DNA of 64,000 nucleotides from GCA-2683825 sp965662355 (GTDB lineage: Bacteria; Planctomycetota; UBA1135; GCA-002686595): contig CBFIHP010000019.1 in the NCBI GenBank assembly GCA_965662355.1, positions 49,828 to 113,827 on the forward strand, read 5' to 3'. The translations under genes were made by a program, and so were the position numbers. Below the pieces are notes generated by a model. That model was not told the DNA's origin and searched no databases. It saw only the letters and a list, made by a program, of their open reading frames with translations. Positions 1-8,691 of the stretch are shown here, in pieces. Every line of letters begins with the position of its first letter. Position 1 is the stretch's first letter.

Positions 1-16
1 AGTCTGCAGGTCCACG

Positions 17-57
17 AAAAAAGCCGCCGCCTCCTCCACGGGGGAGAAGGCGGCGGC
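17..57 (-). terminator. Rho-independent terminator of the first secreted-protein gene
   Basis: Read on the minus strand, a 10-bp GC-only stem (AGGCGGCGGC / GCCGCCGCCT, plus positions 48-57 with 23-32) closes a loop of about 15 nt and is followed directly by six T residues (plus 17-22). It lies 25 bases after the stop codon of the minus-strand gene ending at 82, so it should end that transcript. Confidence 0.85.
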
Positions 58-81
58 CTCGAGTCTAGTTGGCTTCTGCGT

Positions 82-1686
82 CTACGAACCGACCGTGAGG
101 TCTTGAGCGTTCGTGAACTGGAAGCTCGGGCCACCGGCTGTCGGGCCGGTCATGATGACCTGCGTGAAGGCGGTGGCGCCACACAGGGACAGATCCATCG
201 GGACAGCCTGAGAGGCGCTGCCGTTGGGCATGCCAGTCATCACCTTGGTGAACATGAACGAGCTGCCCGGATCGAAGAGAACCACTTGGCCGTTGCCTAG
301 CGGGATCGATGCGGCGCCGTTGTAGGCGTACATCACGCCGAAGCTGTAGTCGCCCGTGACGTTCATCGTGACCGTGCCGCCCGTCGAGGGAGGAGTCGCG
401 GTGTACGTGTTGGCGTTCGCGCCACCGTTGCGGGAGGCGACGGACGCGGAGCTGAGGCACATGTTGGAGCCGATGTCCGGGCCGTCGACGAGCACGGTCG
501 TCTCGGTGTTGACGTCGGGGCTGAAGAGGCCGATGGTCGCTGTGACCGGGACCGGCGGGGCGTTGGCCTGGAAGCGGAAGTTGTAGAGCGTGCCCCAGCG
601 AAGCGCGTTGGCGTTCGCGTTGACGGAGTGCTCGTCCGTTTGCCAGGTGACGGAGCCACCGCTGTTGACGCCGGCCCAGTCGGTACCGTCGTACGGATCA
701 CCCGAGTGGTAGTCGACGTCGTGGAAGCCGATGCTCGAGACCGAGGTCGCTCCGGGAACCGGAATCGAGAAAGAGCGTGCGCTCTGATCCGAATTCAGGT
801 TCTGGACGGCGTACTCGTACTCCCAGGTGGAGCCGTCGATCTGCGTGACCTTGTAGGCCACGAAGTAGAACGTCCGGGCACCACCGCCCTCGGTGTTGAC
901 CGCGGTGCGGATGACGACCGAGGGGTCGTTGTCGCGCCAGGCCCGGATGCCGGCTTCCTCGCGGTGCGTGTCCCCGCCGCCGTCGAGGTTGTTGACTCCG
1001 ATGACGTTGAGACGACGCCAGGAGGCGTTGTTGCGATCGTTGCCGGCCGCGGCGTCATCCGCCGTGATGTAGTGACCCTCGATGAACCACTCGGCACCGG
1101 GGTTTTGGGCGGGATCGATGTCCGCAACGGCAACCTGCAGGCGTCCGCGGATGGCCGTCGGGCCAGCGGGGGCAATGGTGCTTTCCACGTGTTCGCCGGA
1201 CGTGGCGTTCACGAAACGCTTGGAGCGTCCACCAGCACCATCGTTGAGCGAGGCCCAGTAGGTGTCGGCGCAGCCGACACCGAGGGTGTCGCAGCTCGTG
1301 TTGTTGCAGGGGCCGCAATCGACTTCGAATTCGTTGACGGCGCAGAAGCCGTGCTTCAGCCAGCTTTGGCCGATGTGCTCGAAGCGTCCGTCCTTGAGAC
1401 GGAACATGTTCTGGGAGATGACCGGGTGACGCGTGTCAGGACCAGCGTCGAACCAGTCGAGCTGGGCCGTACCGCTGTTGCAGGACTGCGTGGCGATGTT
1501 GTAGGCAGCGATGCCGCCTGATTGTCCCCAGTAGCGGATGTCGTTGGTGTTTCCACCATCAACTCCGATATCGTAGACGATGACGTCCGGGGTCTGGGGC
1601 GCAGCCTGCGTAGTGCTGGCCAGGGCGGTAACGACGATTCCGGCGGTCAGTGCCACGAGTTTCCTCGCGATCGGTGTACGAGCCAT
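82..1686 (-). CDS. Secreted Cys-rich beta-sandwich protein, paralogue 1
   Basis: A 534-aa exported protein of unknown function. The start is the ATG at 1686, which has an AAGGAGGA ribosome-binding site just upstream and begins a typical signal peptide ending near TTQAAPQTP. The first 350 residues are nearly the same as those of the next gene (2035-3621), including the acidic, Asn-rich start after DVIVYDIG, the block SQNMFRLKDGRFEHIGQSWL, and a cluster of cysteines in CGPCNNTSCDTLGVGCADTY around residues 125-145. The last 100 residues form a separate beta-rich module ending in FQFTNAQDLTVG that also occurs in the PKD protein at 13888. Conserved cysteine spacing suggests disulfides outside the cytoplasm. 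No catalytic motif was recognised, so no function is assigned. Confidence 0.85.
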   Translation of the reverse strand: MARTPIARKLVALTAGIVVTALASTTQAAPQTPDVIVYDIGVDGGNTNDIRYWGQSGGIAAYNIATQSCNSGTAQLDWFDAGPDTRHPVISQNMFRLKDGRFEHIGQSWLKHGFCAVNEFEVDCGPCNNTSCDTLGVGCADTYWASLNDGAGGRSKRFVNATSGEHVESTIAPAGPTAIRGRLQVAVADIDPAQNPGAEWFIEGHYITADDAAAGNDRNNASWRRLNVIGVNNLDGGGDTHREEAGIRAWRDNDPSVVIRTAVNTEGGGARTFYFVAYKVTQIDGSTWEYEYAVQNLNSDQSARSFSIPVPGATSVSSIGFHDVDYHSGDPYDGTDWAGVNSGGSVTWQTDEHSVNANANALRWGTLYNFRFQANAPPVPVTATIGLFSPDVNTETTVLVDGPDIGSNMCLSSASVASRNGGANANTYTATPPSTGGTVTMNVTGDYSFGVMYAYNGAASIPLGNGQVVLFDPGSSFMFTKVMTGMPNGSASQAVPMDLSLCGATAFTQVIMTGPTAGGPSFQFTNAQDLTVGS

Positions 1687-2034
1687 CCGATGGTCCTCCT
1701 TGTGTGCTGGTTTCGGTGCTCTGCAGGGGGGTGATCGAACCCTCAATCCTAAACCGGCCCTGCCCCTTGGGGACGTGATTTTGCTCTTCCGGGGGCAAAA
1801 ATAACCGTCTTGGGAATGCGGGAACTTGAAAGGGGCGGGACGCGTCCTAGCCCGTTTCGCCCTCAGTAGGGTCGTGCGGTTCGTTTTGGTAACGCTGCTC
1901 TTACTCGCCCTTTGGCGGGGCTGCGAATCCCACGAGAACGGCCACCCTCGTCCGGAGACAAGAGTGGCCGCTTGGGGAGATCGGAGGAGGGCCGCGGAGA
2001 CCCTCTTCTGTGGGTTCGTCCTCAGATGAGACCG
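1687..2034. other. Intergenic region between the two paralogues
   Basis: This 348-bp stretch carries no gene I can support. It holds the leader of the gene starting at 1686, with its AAGGAGGA site at about 1691-1698 on the minus strand, and the probable 3' end of the gene ending at 2035. About 54 bases upstream of the 1686 start the minus strand reads GGATTGAGGGTTC, similar to a segment in front of the gene starting at 12560. Short open frames here are GC-driven. Confidence 0.5.
1940..1969 (-). terminator. Possible weak terminator of secreted paralogue 2
   Basis: On the minus strand GGCCACTC and GAGGGTGGCC can pair over about eight bases around a 12-nt loop, 65 bases after the stop codon at 2035. 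The tail after the stem is only TTCT, with no T tract, so this may be a stem-loop that needs Rho or may simply stabilise the 3' end. Confidence 0.35.
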
Positions 2035-3621
2035 TCAGAAGCCGACCGTCAGGTCCTGGGCGTTCGTGAGCTGGAACTGCGGGCCACCGCCCGTCGGACC
2101 GACCAGGACGGCCTGGGTGTGGGAAGTGACTCCACACCAGACGACATCGTTCGGAACACTGACCATCCCCTGTCCCACGGGCAGGCCCGTGAGCGCGATC
2201 GAGAACATGAAGGAGCTGTTCGGATCGACGAGAAGTGCCTGTCCGTTGCCCAGAATGATGTTGCCCGGGGCGTTATACCCGAAGACCGCGCCGAAGCTGT
2301 ACAGCGCGAACACGCCGAAGTTGGCCGAGCCACCGGGGCTCGGAGGCGTGGCCGTGTAGGTCGAGGGATTCGAGCCGCCATTGCGCGTGACGACCGAGGC
2401 GGCCGCTGCACATGAGGCGTTGGGGAGGTCGGGAACCTGCAGGTTCGGGACCGAGAGGTTGGAGTTCGCGCCGGGCTTGAAGAGCCCGAGCGTCGCCGTG
2501 CCCGTTGTCGGGGGCGCATCCGCCGTAAAGCGGAAGTTGTAGAGCGTGCCCCAGCGGATGGCGTTGGCGTTCGCGTTGGCAGCGAAGCTCTGTGTTTCCC
2601 AGAGGATCGTCCCGCCGGTGTCGAGCGAGCCCCAATCGGCGAGGCTGTAGGGATCACCCGAGTGGTAGTCGACATCGTGGAAGCCCACGTTGGAGACGGT
2701 GGTGCCCGCGCCGTACGGAACGCGGAAGGAACCGGCGGACTGATCCGAGTTCAGGTTCTGGATCGCGTACTCGTACGCCCACGTGTTCGGACCGATCAGG
2801 GTGACCCTGGACGCGACGAAGAAGTACGTCGTGATGCCGCCTTCGGTGTTCGTCACCTCGTGGATCTCGACGGACGCATCCTGATCCTGCCAGGCGAAGA
2901 TAGCGGGGTTACGACGTTGGCTGAGGCCACCACCGTTGACGTTGCCGACGGCGATGACGTTCAAGCGACGCCACGTGGCGTTATTGCGTGCGTTGCCAAA
3001 CTGGGCGTCGTCCGCGGTGATGTAGTGACCTTCGATGAACCACTCGGCGCCGGGGTTCTGGGCCGGATCGATGTCGGAGACGTCGACTTGCAATCGACCG
3101 CGGATGGTCGTCAGGCCGGTGGGGCCGGGCGTGCTGTCCTGGTGCGTGCCGGTCGTGGCGTTGACGAAGCGCTTGGAGCGTCCGCCGGCACCGTCGTTCA
3201 GTGTGGCCCAGTACGTGTCGGCGCAACCGACACCGAGCGTGTCACAGCTCGTGCTCTGGCACGGGCCACAGCCGGACTCGAACTCGTTGACAGCACAGAA
3301 GCCGTGCTTCAGCCAGCTTTGGCCGATGTGCTCGAAGCGACCGTCCTTGAGACGGAACATGTTCTGCGAGATGACCGGGTGTCGGGTATCCCCACCGGAG
3401 TCGAACCAATCCAGTTGTGCGTTGCCCTCGTTGCAGGACTGCGTGGCGACGTTGTACGCCGCGATGCCACCGGTTTGGCCCCAGTAGTGAATGTCGTTCG
3501 AATTACCGCCGTCGTAACCGACGTCCCAGACGATGACATCGGGGGTTTGGGCACTTGCGATTGCGCCAAAGAGTGCGAAACCCGCTGTAGCGAGAAAGCG
3601 GTTCATGAAGCTGCGTGACAT
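2035..3621 (-). CDS. Secreted Cys-rich beta-sandwich protein, paralogue 2
   Basis: A 528-aa exported protein and close paralogue of the gene ending at 82. The ATG at 3621 is preceded by AAGGAGGA; the signal peptide is FMNRFLATAGFALFGAIASA, with cleavage probably after ASA. It keeps the same Cys cluster (CGPCQSTSCDTLGVGCADTY) and the long identical stretch around NPGAEWFIEGHYITADDA, and it ends in FQLTNAQDLTVGF. The two genes sit in tandem on the same strand, 348 bp apart, each with its own strong ribosome-binding site, which points to a tandem duplication followed by divergence mainly in the central and C-terminal parts. The function is unknown; an extracellular structural or binding role is a guess from the beta-rich composition and disulfide potential. 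Confidence 0.85.
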   Translation of the reverse strand: MSRSFMNRFLATAGFALFGAIASAQTPDVIVWDVGYDGGNSNDIHYWGQTGGIAAYNVATQSCNEGNAQLDWFDSGGDTRHPVISQNMFRLKDGRFEHIGQSWLKHGFCAVNEFESGCGPCQSTSCDTLGVGCADTYWATLNDGAGGRSKRFVNATTGTHQDSTPGPTGLTTIRGRLQVDVSDIDPAQNPGAEWFIEGHYITADDAQFGNARNNATWRRLNVIAVGNVNGGGLSQRRNPAIFAWQDQDASVEIHEVTNTEGGITTYFFVASRVTLIGPNTWAYEYAIQNLNSDQSAGSFRVPYGAGTTVSNVGFHDVDYHSGDPYSLADWGSLDTGGTILWETQSFAANANANAIRWGTLYNFRFTADAPPTTGTATLGLFKPGANSNLSVPNLQVPDLPNASCAAAASVVTRNGGSNPSTYTATPPSPGGSANFGVFALYSFGAVFGYNAPGNIILGNGQALLVDPNSSFMFSIALTGLPVGQGMVSVPNDVVWCGVTSHTQAVLVGPTGGGPQFQLTNAQDLTVGF

Positions 3622-3736
3622 GTAGTCCTCCTTCGTTGGGGATAGAGCGAAAGGCTCCAGTTAGACGGCCCTCAGTTGCCGCCAAACCCTGAGCCGCTCA
3701 TCCTGGGGGGGGCGCGACCTCGGGTCGATCGCCATT

Positions 3737-4828
3737 CTAGAGGGGGTTTTGGCTCTGTGAGTTCCCTTCCCCGGAGCTTTTTCCCTGTGGCAAGCTTCCG
3801 GGGTACTTGCCCAGGGGGCTTTTCTCCCGGGCCACCTGCTGGAGATCGGCGTGGTGATCGTGCTCGTCGACGATCTCGGTTCCGAGGAAGCACTCGAGCA
3901 CGTCCTCGAGGGTGCAAACCCCCTCGAAGCCCCCGTATTCGTCCGCCAGGGCCACCATATGGGTCTTTTCGCGCAGGAACCAGGCGAGCAGTTCGTGGGC
4001 CGGCACGCTCTCCGGGAGGATTGCCAGAGGGTGGGCCAGATCCGCCAGGACCCGTGGATCCCCCCCCGCGAGGGCCGCATCGAAGGCCTCGCGCCGGTAC
4101 ACGACCCCGATGATCTTATCTCCATCGCCGGGCTCGAAGAGCGGGATGCGGCTGTGCACCCAGGTCTCCGCGAGCTCCCTCAGGGATGCGACAGGGGTGT
4201 CCGCAGGGTAGGTCTCGACCACGGTCCGAGGGGTGCGGATGTCCTTGGCCTCGACCCGATCCAGGCGTAGCGCGTTCTGCACCCAGTTGTGCTCGTCGCT
4301 GCGCACCTCGCCATGCTGGGCCGCCAGTTTCGAGAAGAGCAGGAGCTCTTCCTCCGTGGGGCCCTTGCTCTCGCTGCCACCGGTCAAGAGACGCATGGCG
4401 GCCTTTGCGGGGCGGGCGATGGGCAGCGCGATCCAGATCAAGAGCTGCAGGGGCCACGTGATCAAGGGTCCGATCGACAGCGCGTAGCGCACCCCCAGGC
4501 TCTTCGGAATGATCTCCGTGATCACCAGCACGAGGAAGGTGAAGACCCCGGCGAAGATTCCCACTGCTTCGCTACCGAAGCGTTGTCCGACCATGGCCCC
4601 ACACCAGGCCGAGCCGATCGTATGGGCGATGGTGTTGATTGTCAGGATGGCCGCGATCGGCTCTTCGACGTCCTTGCGAAAGCGGGCTAGACGTTGGGCA
4701 CCGCGCACGCCGCGGCTGCGTAGGAGCTCGATCTGCGAGGGTGTGATCGTGTAGAGCGTGGCTTCGAGTAGAGAGCAGAGAAAGGACGCCGCCAGGGTGG
4801 CGAGCGCGACGCTGATGATGGCGGTCAA
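3737..4828 (-). CDS. CNNM/CBS-domain membrane protein (hemolysin C / CorB-like)
   Basis: A 363-aa member of the CNNM (DUF21) family, which acts in the inner membrane and has been linked to Mg2+/Co2+ efflux; older annotations call it hemolysin. The N-terminal third has about four hydrophobic segments (residues 3-25, 60-80, 88-110 and 118-140) and the family block LVITEIIPKSLGVRYA. Residues 185-320 form a CBS pair, recognisable from EAKDIRTPRTVV and GVYRREAF-like strands. The start codon appears to be TTG at 4828, with GGAG about 10 bases upstream; no ATG precedes the first membrane segment. The protein stops about 45 residues after the second CBS motif and lacks the CorC_HlyC domain of longer members. 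A small gene lies 19 bases upstream, probably in the same transcript. Confidence 0.85.
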   Translation of the reverse strand: MTAIISVALATLAASFLCSLLEATLYTITPSQIELLRSRGVRGAQRLARFRKDVEEPIAAILTINTIAHTIGSAWCGAMVGQRFGSEAVGIFAGVFTFLVLVITEIIPKSLGVRYALSIGPLITWPLQLLIWIALPIARPAKAAMRLLTGGSESKGPTEEELLLFSKLAAQHGEVRSDEHNWVQNALRLDRVEAKDIRTPRTVVETYPADTPVASLRELAETWVHSRIPLFEPGDGDKIIGVVYRREAFDAALAGGDPRVLADLAHPLAILPESVPAHELLAWFLREKTHMVALADEYGGFEGVCTLEDVLECFLGTEIVDEHDHHADLQQVAREKSPLGKYPGSLPQGKSSGEGNSQSQNPL

Positions 4829-4847
4829 GCGTGGACTCCGGGGGGCA

Positions 4848-5222
4848 TCACGTGCTCTCGACGGAATCGTCCGAGCCGAGCGGATGTCCGTTCAGGTAGA
4901 TCGTCGGGGCACTGTTCAGTGCATAGTGTTCCTGCAGTGCCAGACCGAAGCCGCCGGACAGGGGCACGCATTGATCCTCGGTCTGGCCGAAGCCTCGTAT
5001 GTGCACGAGCTCTTCGAGACCGGATGGACCTATGTCTTTGGGGTCCATGGACCCGAGGTTCAGAAGCGGCAGCGTCTTCTTGCAGATCGAAACGCAGTAG
5101 GCCGTGTCCGGGCCGTGGTTGTGGTAATTCAAGACCAGGAGGCTCTTGGTCTCGACGGCCTGCGCCATGGCGGGGCCGTAGGAGGGGTGTTCGAGGATCT
5201 TGTCGATCAGCGGCTGGAACAT
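4848..5222 (-). CDS. Conserved small hypothetical protein
   Basis: A 124-aa soluble protein with no recognised domain. It begins at the ATG at 5222 and ends 19 bases before the CNNM gene, so the two are likely cotranscribed. The sequence looks like real protein: it has alternating helices, a C-x3-C pair (YCVSICKK) near residue 45, a third Cys in QCVPLSGG and an acidic tail (GSDDSVEST). There is no signal peptide or membrane segment. Codon usage and the lack of a better frame on either strand support it as coding. The reading is tentative because I cannot name a homologue. Confidence 0.6.
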   Translation of the reverse strand: MFQPLIDKILEHPSYGPAMAQAVETKSLLVLNYHNHGPDTAYCVSICKKTLPLLNLGSMDPKDIGPSGLEELVHIRGFGQTEDQCVPLSGGFGLALQEHYALNSAPTIYLNGHPLGSDDSVEST

Positions 5223-5364
5223 GGAGCTCTCATTCTAGGCATCTCAACCTGGCGACTGCAGGAGCGTTTGCCGTTGCCAACGGATTCGCTACCGATCGGC
5301 GACTTCCATGCAGAGGCCGGGGGCCCGGGAGTCCACGAGGAGGCAGAATCCCGGATCATTGCGC

Positions 5365-6651
5365 ATGCTAGGGCCCTTGGTGACGAAAACCCACAAACCG
5401 GAGCGACCCTCCGGGCTCGAGCTCTGGCTCGGGTCCTGGAGGCGCCGACAGGTCCTCGTCTGGGCCAGCGTGCTCCTGATGAGTGCCATCTCGACGAGCC
5501 TTCTGGCGGATGCCCTCGAATCCATGGGGCGCCCCGTCGACCGGGCCTACCTCTTTCGGCGCCGCTGTCTCGATTGGGCCCAGTGGGGGCTCTTGTTCGA
5601 GCCGATCGCGCGGGCTTCCTGGTTCTTTTCGAGGCGAGTTACCTCGAGGCTTCTGCTCCCGCTGGCCCACCTCGTTCTTGCGAGTGTCGTGATCTATGGC
5701 GTCGGAGCCGTCGATCCGTTTCTGTCCCGGGTCTTCGTCGGCGATCCGGCGGGCGGGCGTGGCGGTCGCTTCGAACGAGGCGGCGAGCGTGAAGATGAGG
5801 CAGAGCTCAGTGCGGGGGAGCGGGCAGCACGCGACGAGCGTCGCGAACGTCGCAATGAGTTTCGTAGTCGCTTTGGGGCGCGCGGTGGGCTTTCGCGAGC
5901 CGATCGGGGCATCCTCATCTATCTGGTCCTCTTGGGATGTGCCTGGAGCATCCAGTCCTTCCTGCGCACGCGCCAGGAGGAACGCCGCGCCAACGATCTC
6001 CAGCGCGATCTCGCCCAGGCCCGGCTGACAAACCTGCGCCATCAAGTCCAGCCCCATTTCCTCTTCAATAGCCTGCATTCGGTGGGAGGCCTGATTCGCG
6101 AGGGCCGCAGCGATGTCGCCCTCAACACACTGGCCGATCTCGGCGGGCTTCTGCGTGCTGGACTCGACCAGGAGGAGCGACAGGAGGTCGCGCTGGCCGA
6201 GGAACTCGAACGGGTCGAGCACTACCTCGAAATCGAGAAGTTGCGTTTTGGTGAACGCCTGAAGAGCACGGTGCGCATGGATCGGGGGCTCGCTGCCGTG
6301 AAGGTTCCGGCCCTCGTGCTCTTGCCTCTCGTCGAGAACGCGATCAAGTACGGCATCGCTCCACGCGGCGAGGGTGGCGAGCTCGAGCTCAACATCTCCC
6401 GGGACGGCGAGCGTGTGCTGCTCGAGGTCCTCGACGATGGCCCAGGGTTTTCCGAGGAGGCCCTTTCCGGGATTGCGAGCGATGTTCCCGATGGCGAGCG
6501 GCGTCGTATCGGGCTCAACAATACGCGCCGCCGTCTGGAGATGTTGCACGGCGAGGGCGGGCGCATGGAGGTGTCCAATCGTTCGGAGGCGACAACGGAA
6601 ACAAGAGGGGCGTGCGTGCGCTTGTGGATTCCGATCGAGAGACTCCCATGA
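5365..6651 (+). CDS. LytS/YehU-type sensor histidine kinase
   Basis: A membrane histidine kinase of the His_kinase/HATPase_c type that phosphorylates LytTR regulators. Two to four hydrophobic segments occupy roughly residues 30-50, 70-105 and 185-205. Between the last two is an Arg/Glu/Gly-rich loop (GGRGGRFERGG and ERAARDERRERR). The phosphoacceptor box RHQVQPHFLFNSLHS places the active His at about residue 231. The N box is PLVENAIKYGI (Asn about 325), and the G boxes are DDGPGFSEE and IGLNNTRRRLEMLHG. The stop codon overlaps the start of the response-regulator gene (ATGA), so the two proteins are translationally coupled. The ATG at 5365 is chosen because it is close to the first membrane segment; an in-frame ATG at 5308 would add 19 residues. 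Confidence 0.9.
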   Translation: MLGPLVTKTHKPERPSGLELWLGSWRRRQVLVWASVLLMSAISTSLLADALESMGRPVDRAYLFRRRCLDWAQWGLLFEPIARASWFFSRRVTSRLLLPLAHLVLASVVIYGVGAVDPFLSRVFVGDPAGGRGGRFERGGEREDEAELSAGERAARDERRERRNEFRSRFGARGGLSRADRGILIYLVLLGCAWSIQSFLRTRQEERRANDLQRDLAQARLTNLRHQVQPHFLFNSLHSVGGLIREGRSDVALNTLADLGGLLRAGLDQEERQEVALAEELERVEHYLEIEKLRFGERLKSTVRMDRGLAAVKVPALVLLPLVENAIKYGIAPRGEGGELELNISRDGERVLLEVLDDGPGFSEEALSGIASDVPDGERRRIGLNNTRRRLEMLHGEGGRMEVSNRSEATTETRGACVRLWIPIERLP

Positions 6652-7418
6652 AGCTGAAGGTGCTCATCGTCGACGACGAGCCCGTCGCCCGCGCCACCAT
6701 CCGTTCGCTGGTGGAAGCCGATGGCGACGTCGGCTACGTGGCCGAGTGTGGCGACGGTCGCGAGGCTCTGCAGCAGCTCGCCAAGGAGAGTGCTGACGTT
6801 CTCTTTCTTGACGTCGAGATGCCCGAAGTGAACGGCTTCGAAGTACTTGCGGCCTTGCCCCGCGAACGGCGGCCGATCGTGGTCTTCACGACCGCTTTCG
6901 ATCACTTCGCCACGAAGGCCTTCGATGAGAACGCAACCGACTATCTGCTGAAACCCTTCAGTGACGAGCGTTTCCAGCAGGCTCTTGCGCGGGCGAAGGA
7001 GAGTCTACGCACGCGCGCTCTCATCGAGGCTGGCAACAAGATCGGTTCGTTCGCCGACGCTACCGAGGCCCTGGGAGAAAAAGCCCCGACCTACTCGAGT
7101 CGCCTCAGCATTCACCGCGAAGGGCGCGTGGACGTCGTGCAGGTCGATGACATCGAGTGGATTCAGTCGGCGGACCAGTACGTGCGCTTGCACACGGGGG
7201 ACACGGAATACCTGATGCGCGCTTCGATGGGCGAGCTCGAGAAGGTGTTGGACCCGGGGCGCTTTGCGCGCGTGCATCGTTCCGCCATCGTGGCCATCCC
7301 ACGTGTCCGGCGACTCGAAACCAAGGGCGGTGGGACCGGGCGAGTGCTCCTGGTCTGTGGTGATTGGGTGCCCGTCAGCCGCTCCAAGGTTCCGGTCCTG
7401 CGCAGGCTCCTGGGCTGA
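6648..7418 (+). CDS. LytTR-family response regulator
   Basis: A 256-aa cytoplasmic response regulator, the partner of the kinase just upstream. Residues 1-120 form a receiver domain: acidic pair in VDDEP, phosphoacceptor Asp at about 55 (FLDVEMPEVNG), a Thr in VFTTAFD and the conserved Lys in LLKPF. Residues 150-256 form a LytTR DNA-binding domain (DIEWIQSADQYVRLH, then FARVHRSAIVAI and VPVSRSKVPVLRRLLG). The start is the ATG at 6648, which overlaps the kinase stop as ATGA; an upstream in-frame start at 6612 lies inside the kinase and is rejected. Likely targets are unknown, but the two secreted-protein genes downstream are candidates because of position. Confidence 0.93.
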   Translation: MKLKVLIVDDEPVARATIRSLVEADGDVGYVAECGDGREALQQLAKESADVLFLDVEMPEVNGFEVLAALPRERRPIVVFTTAFDHFATKAFDENATDYLLKPFSDERFQQALARAKESLRTRALIEAGNKIGSFADATEALGEKAPTYSSRLSIHREGRVDVVQVDDIEWIQSADQYVRLHTGDTEYLMRASMGELEKVLDPGRFARVHRSAIVAIPRVRRLETKGGGTGRVLLVCGDWVPVSRSKVPVLRRLLG

Positions 7419-7596
7419 CAAGAGCACCGTCCCATCCCGTTCCCAACACCGGATGTACGATTCCCGCCGCAGGTGGACAGCGAGCGCTACTTTTCGCCGA
7501 TGAAGGGGTTTAATAATGCGCTCGGCCGTTCCTCACGCTCGGTGAGCTGCTCCGCTGCCACGCAGCAGGGCCTGACACCTTTCCAGGAGACCCCGC

Positions 7597-8664
7597 ATGA
7601 AACTGCTATTCGCCTCGATCGGACTCTTCGGAGCCCTAGGTGTCCTCCGTGCCGGTTCCATACGGGAATCACTGCAGACTGAATACAGCACCGGAGCCAA
7701 GCTTCACGTCTCGCGCGAGACCAAGGTCTCGATGGAGACGACGAGCATGAGCTTCGAAATCGACGGCGAGCCCATGGATCGCGGTGGTCGCGGCGGCGGC
7801 CGTGCGACTCGCAACGTTCATCGGGTCGACTACGTGGATTTAATTCAAGAGGTCTCGGAGGGAACGCCCAGCAAGATCAAGCGCACCTTCGAAGCGATCG
7901 AAGGCGAGGCGGTCATGGGCGATCAGGACATCTCGCTCGAGGCTCCCTTGAACGGATTGACCCTGCTCTTGAGCCGTGACGACGGTGAGGTCGAGGCCGA
8001 ACTCGAGGAAGGCACCGTCGAGGACGATGCGATGCTCGAAGGTCACCACATGGCCCTGTCCCTCGATCTCCTGCTCCCCGCGGATTCGGTCGCTATTGGT
8101 GACGAATGGGAACCCGAGGACGGCGCGGATCTGCTCGTTGCCCTGGGGCTCGACCTCACGCCGAAGCTCTTTCTCCCACCCGCCTTCGAACGTGGCGGCG
8201 GTGGTGGACGCGGGGGCGGTCGCGGAGGTGGATCCGGCAGAGGTATGGGCGCTGGCACCGAGGCGTTCTTCCAGGCCGTGGACTGGGACATCAGCGCGAG
8301 CTTGCTCGAGCAAACCGAAGAGTACGAGGGCGAGGAATGCCTCGTCGTGAAGATCGAAGCGGAGGGTTCGGGCGAGCTCGAAGAGCCCGAACGTGGAGGC
8401 CGCGGCGAACGTCGCCGCGAGTTCGAGTTAGGAGCCCCTGCGTCGAACGGCCGCTCCGTCATGCGTCGAGGAACGGAAATCGAAATCGAGATGAGCGGCA
8501 AGCTGCTCTTCTCCAGGGAGGCCCAGCGGCCGATTCACTTCGAGATCAAAGGTGAGATCTCGGTCGAATCCGACCGCGAATTCAGTCGTGGAGAGTCCAC
8601 GATGCGCATGCAACGCTCCCAGGCAGGTACCATTGAGCAGAGCGTCACCATTTCCGAAGGTTGA
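7597..8664 (+). CDS. Secreted Gly/Arg-rich hypothetical protein
   Basis: A 355-aa exported protein with a signal peptide (MKLLFASIGLFGALGVLRAG) and a good ribosome-binding site (AGGAG nine bases upstream). It is strongly acidic in the middle (EVEAELEEGTVEDDAMLEG) but carries two Gly/Arg-rich segments, near residues 63-71 and a longer one at about 200-220 (RGGGGGRGGGRGGGSGRG). The C-terminal half keeps a repeating Glu-rich beta pattern and ends with SRGESTMRMQRSQAGTIEQS. I recognise no enzyme motif. It lies 178 bp after the response-regulator gene and 27 bp before another secreted protein with an RG-rich tail, so those two probably form an operon. Confidence 0.75.
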   Translation: MKLLFASIGLFGALGVLRAGSIRESLQTEYSTGAKLHVSRETKVSMETTSMSFEIDGEPMDRGGRGGGRATRNVHRVDYVDLIQEVSEGTPSKIKRTFEAIEGEAVMGDQDISLEAPLNGLTLLLSRDDGEVEAELEEGTVEDDAMLEGHHMALSLDLLLPADSVAIGDEWEPEDGADLLVALGLDLTPKLFLPPAFERGGGGGRGGGRGGGSGRGMGAGTEAFFQAVDWDISASLLEQTEEYEGEECLVVKIEAEGSGELEEPERGGRGERRREFELGAPASNGRSVMRRGTEIEIEMSGKLLFSREAQRPIHFEIKGEISVESDREFSRGESTMRMQRSQAGTIEQSVTISEG

Positions 8665-8691
8665 TCCGGACCCCAGCACCCCAGAATCCCC

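Noticed and set aside
1826..2029. A 67-aa plus-strand frame with a hydrophobic stretch
   Set aside because: It starts at TTG without a good ribosome-binding site and covers the likely 3' end of the gene at 2035.
5368..6549. A 393-aa minus-strand frame
   Set aside because: It is antisense to the histidine kinase, which has all catalytic boxes.
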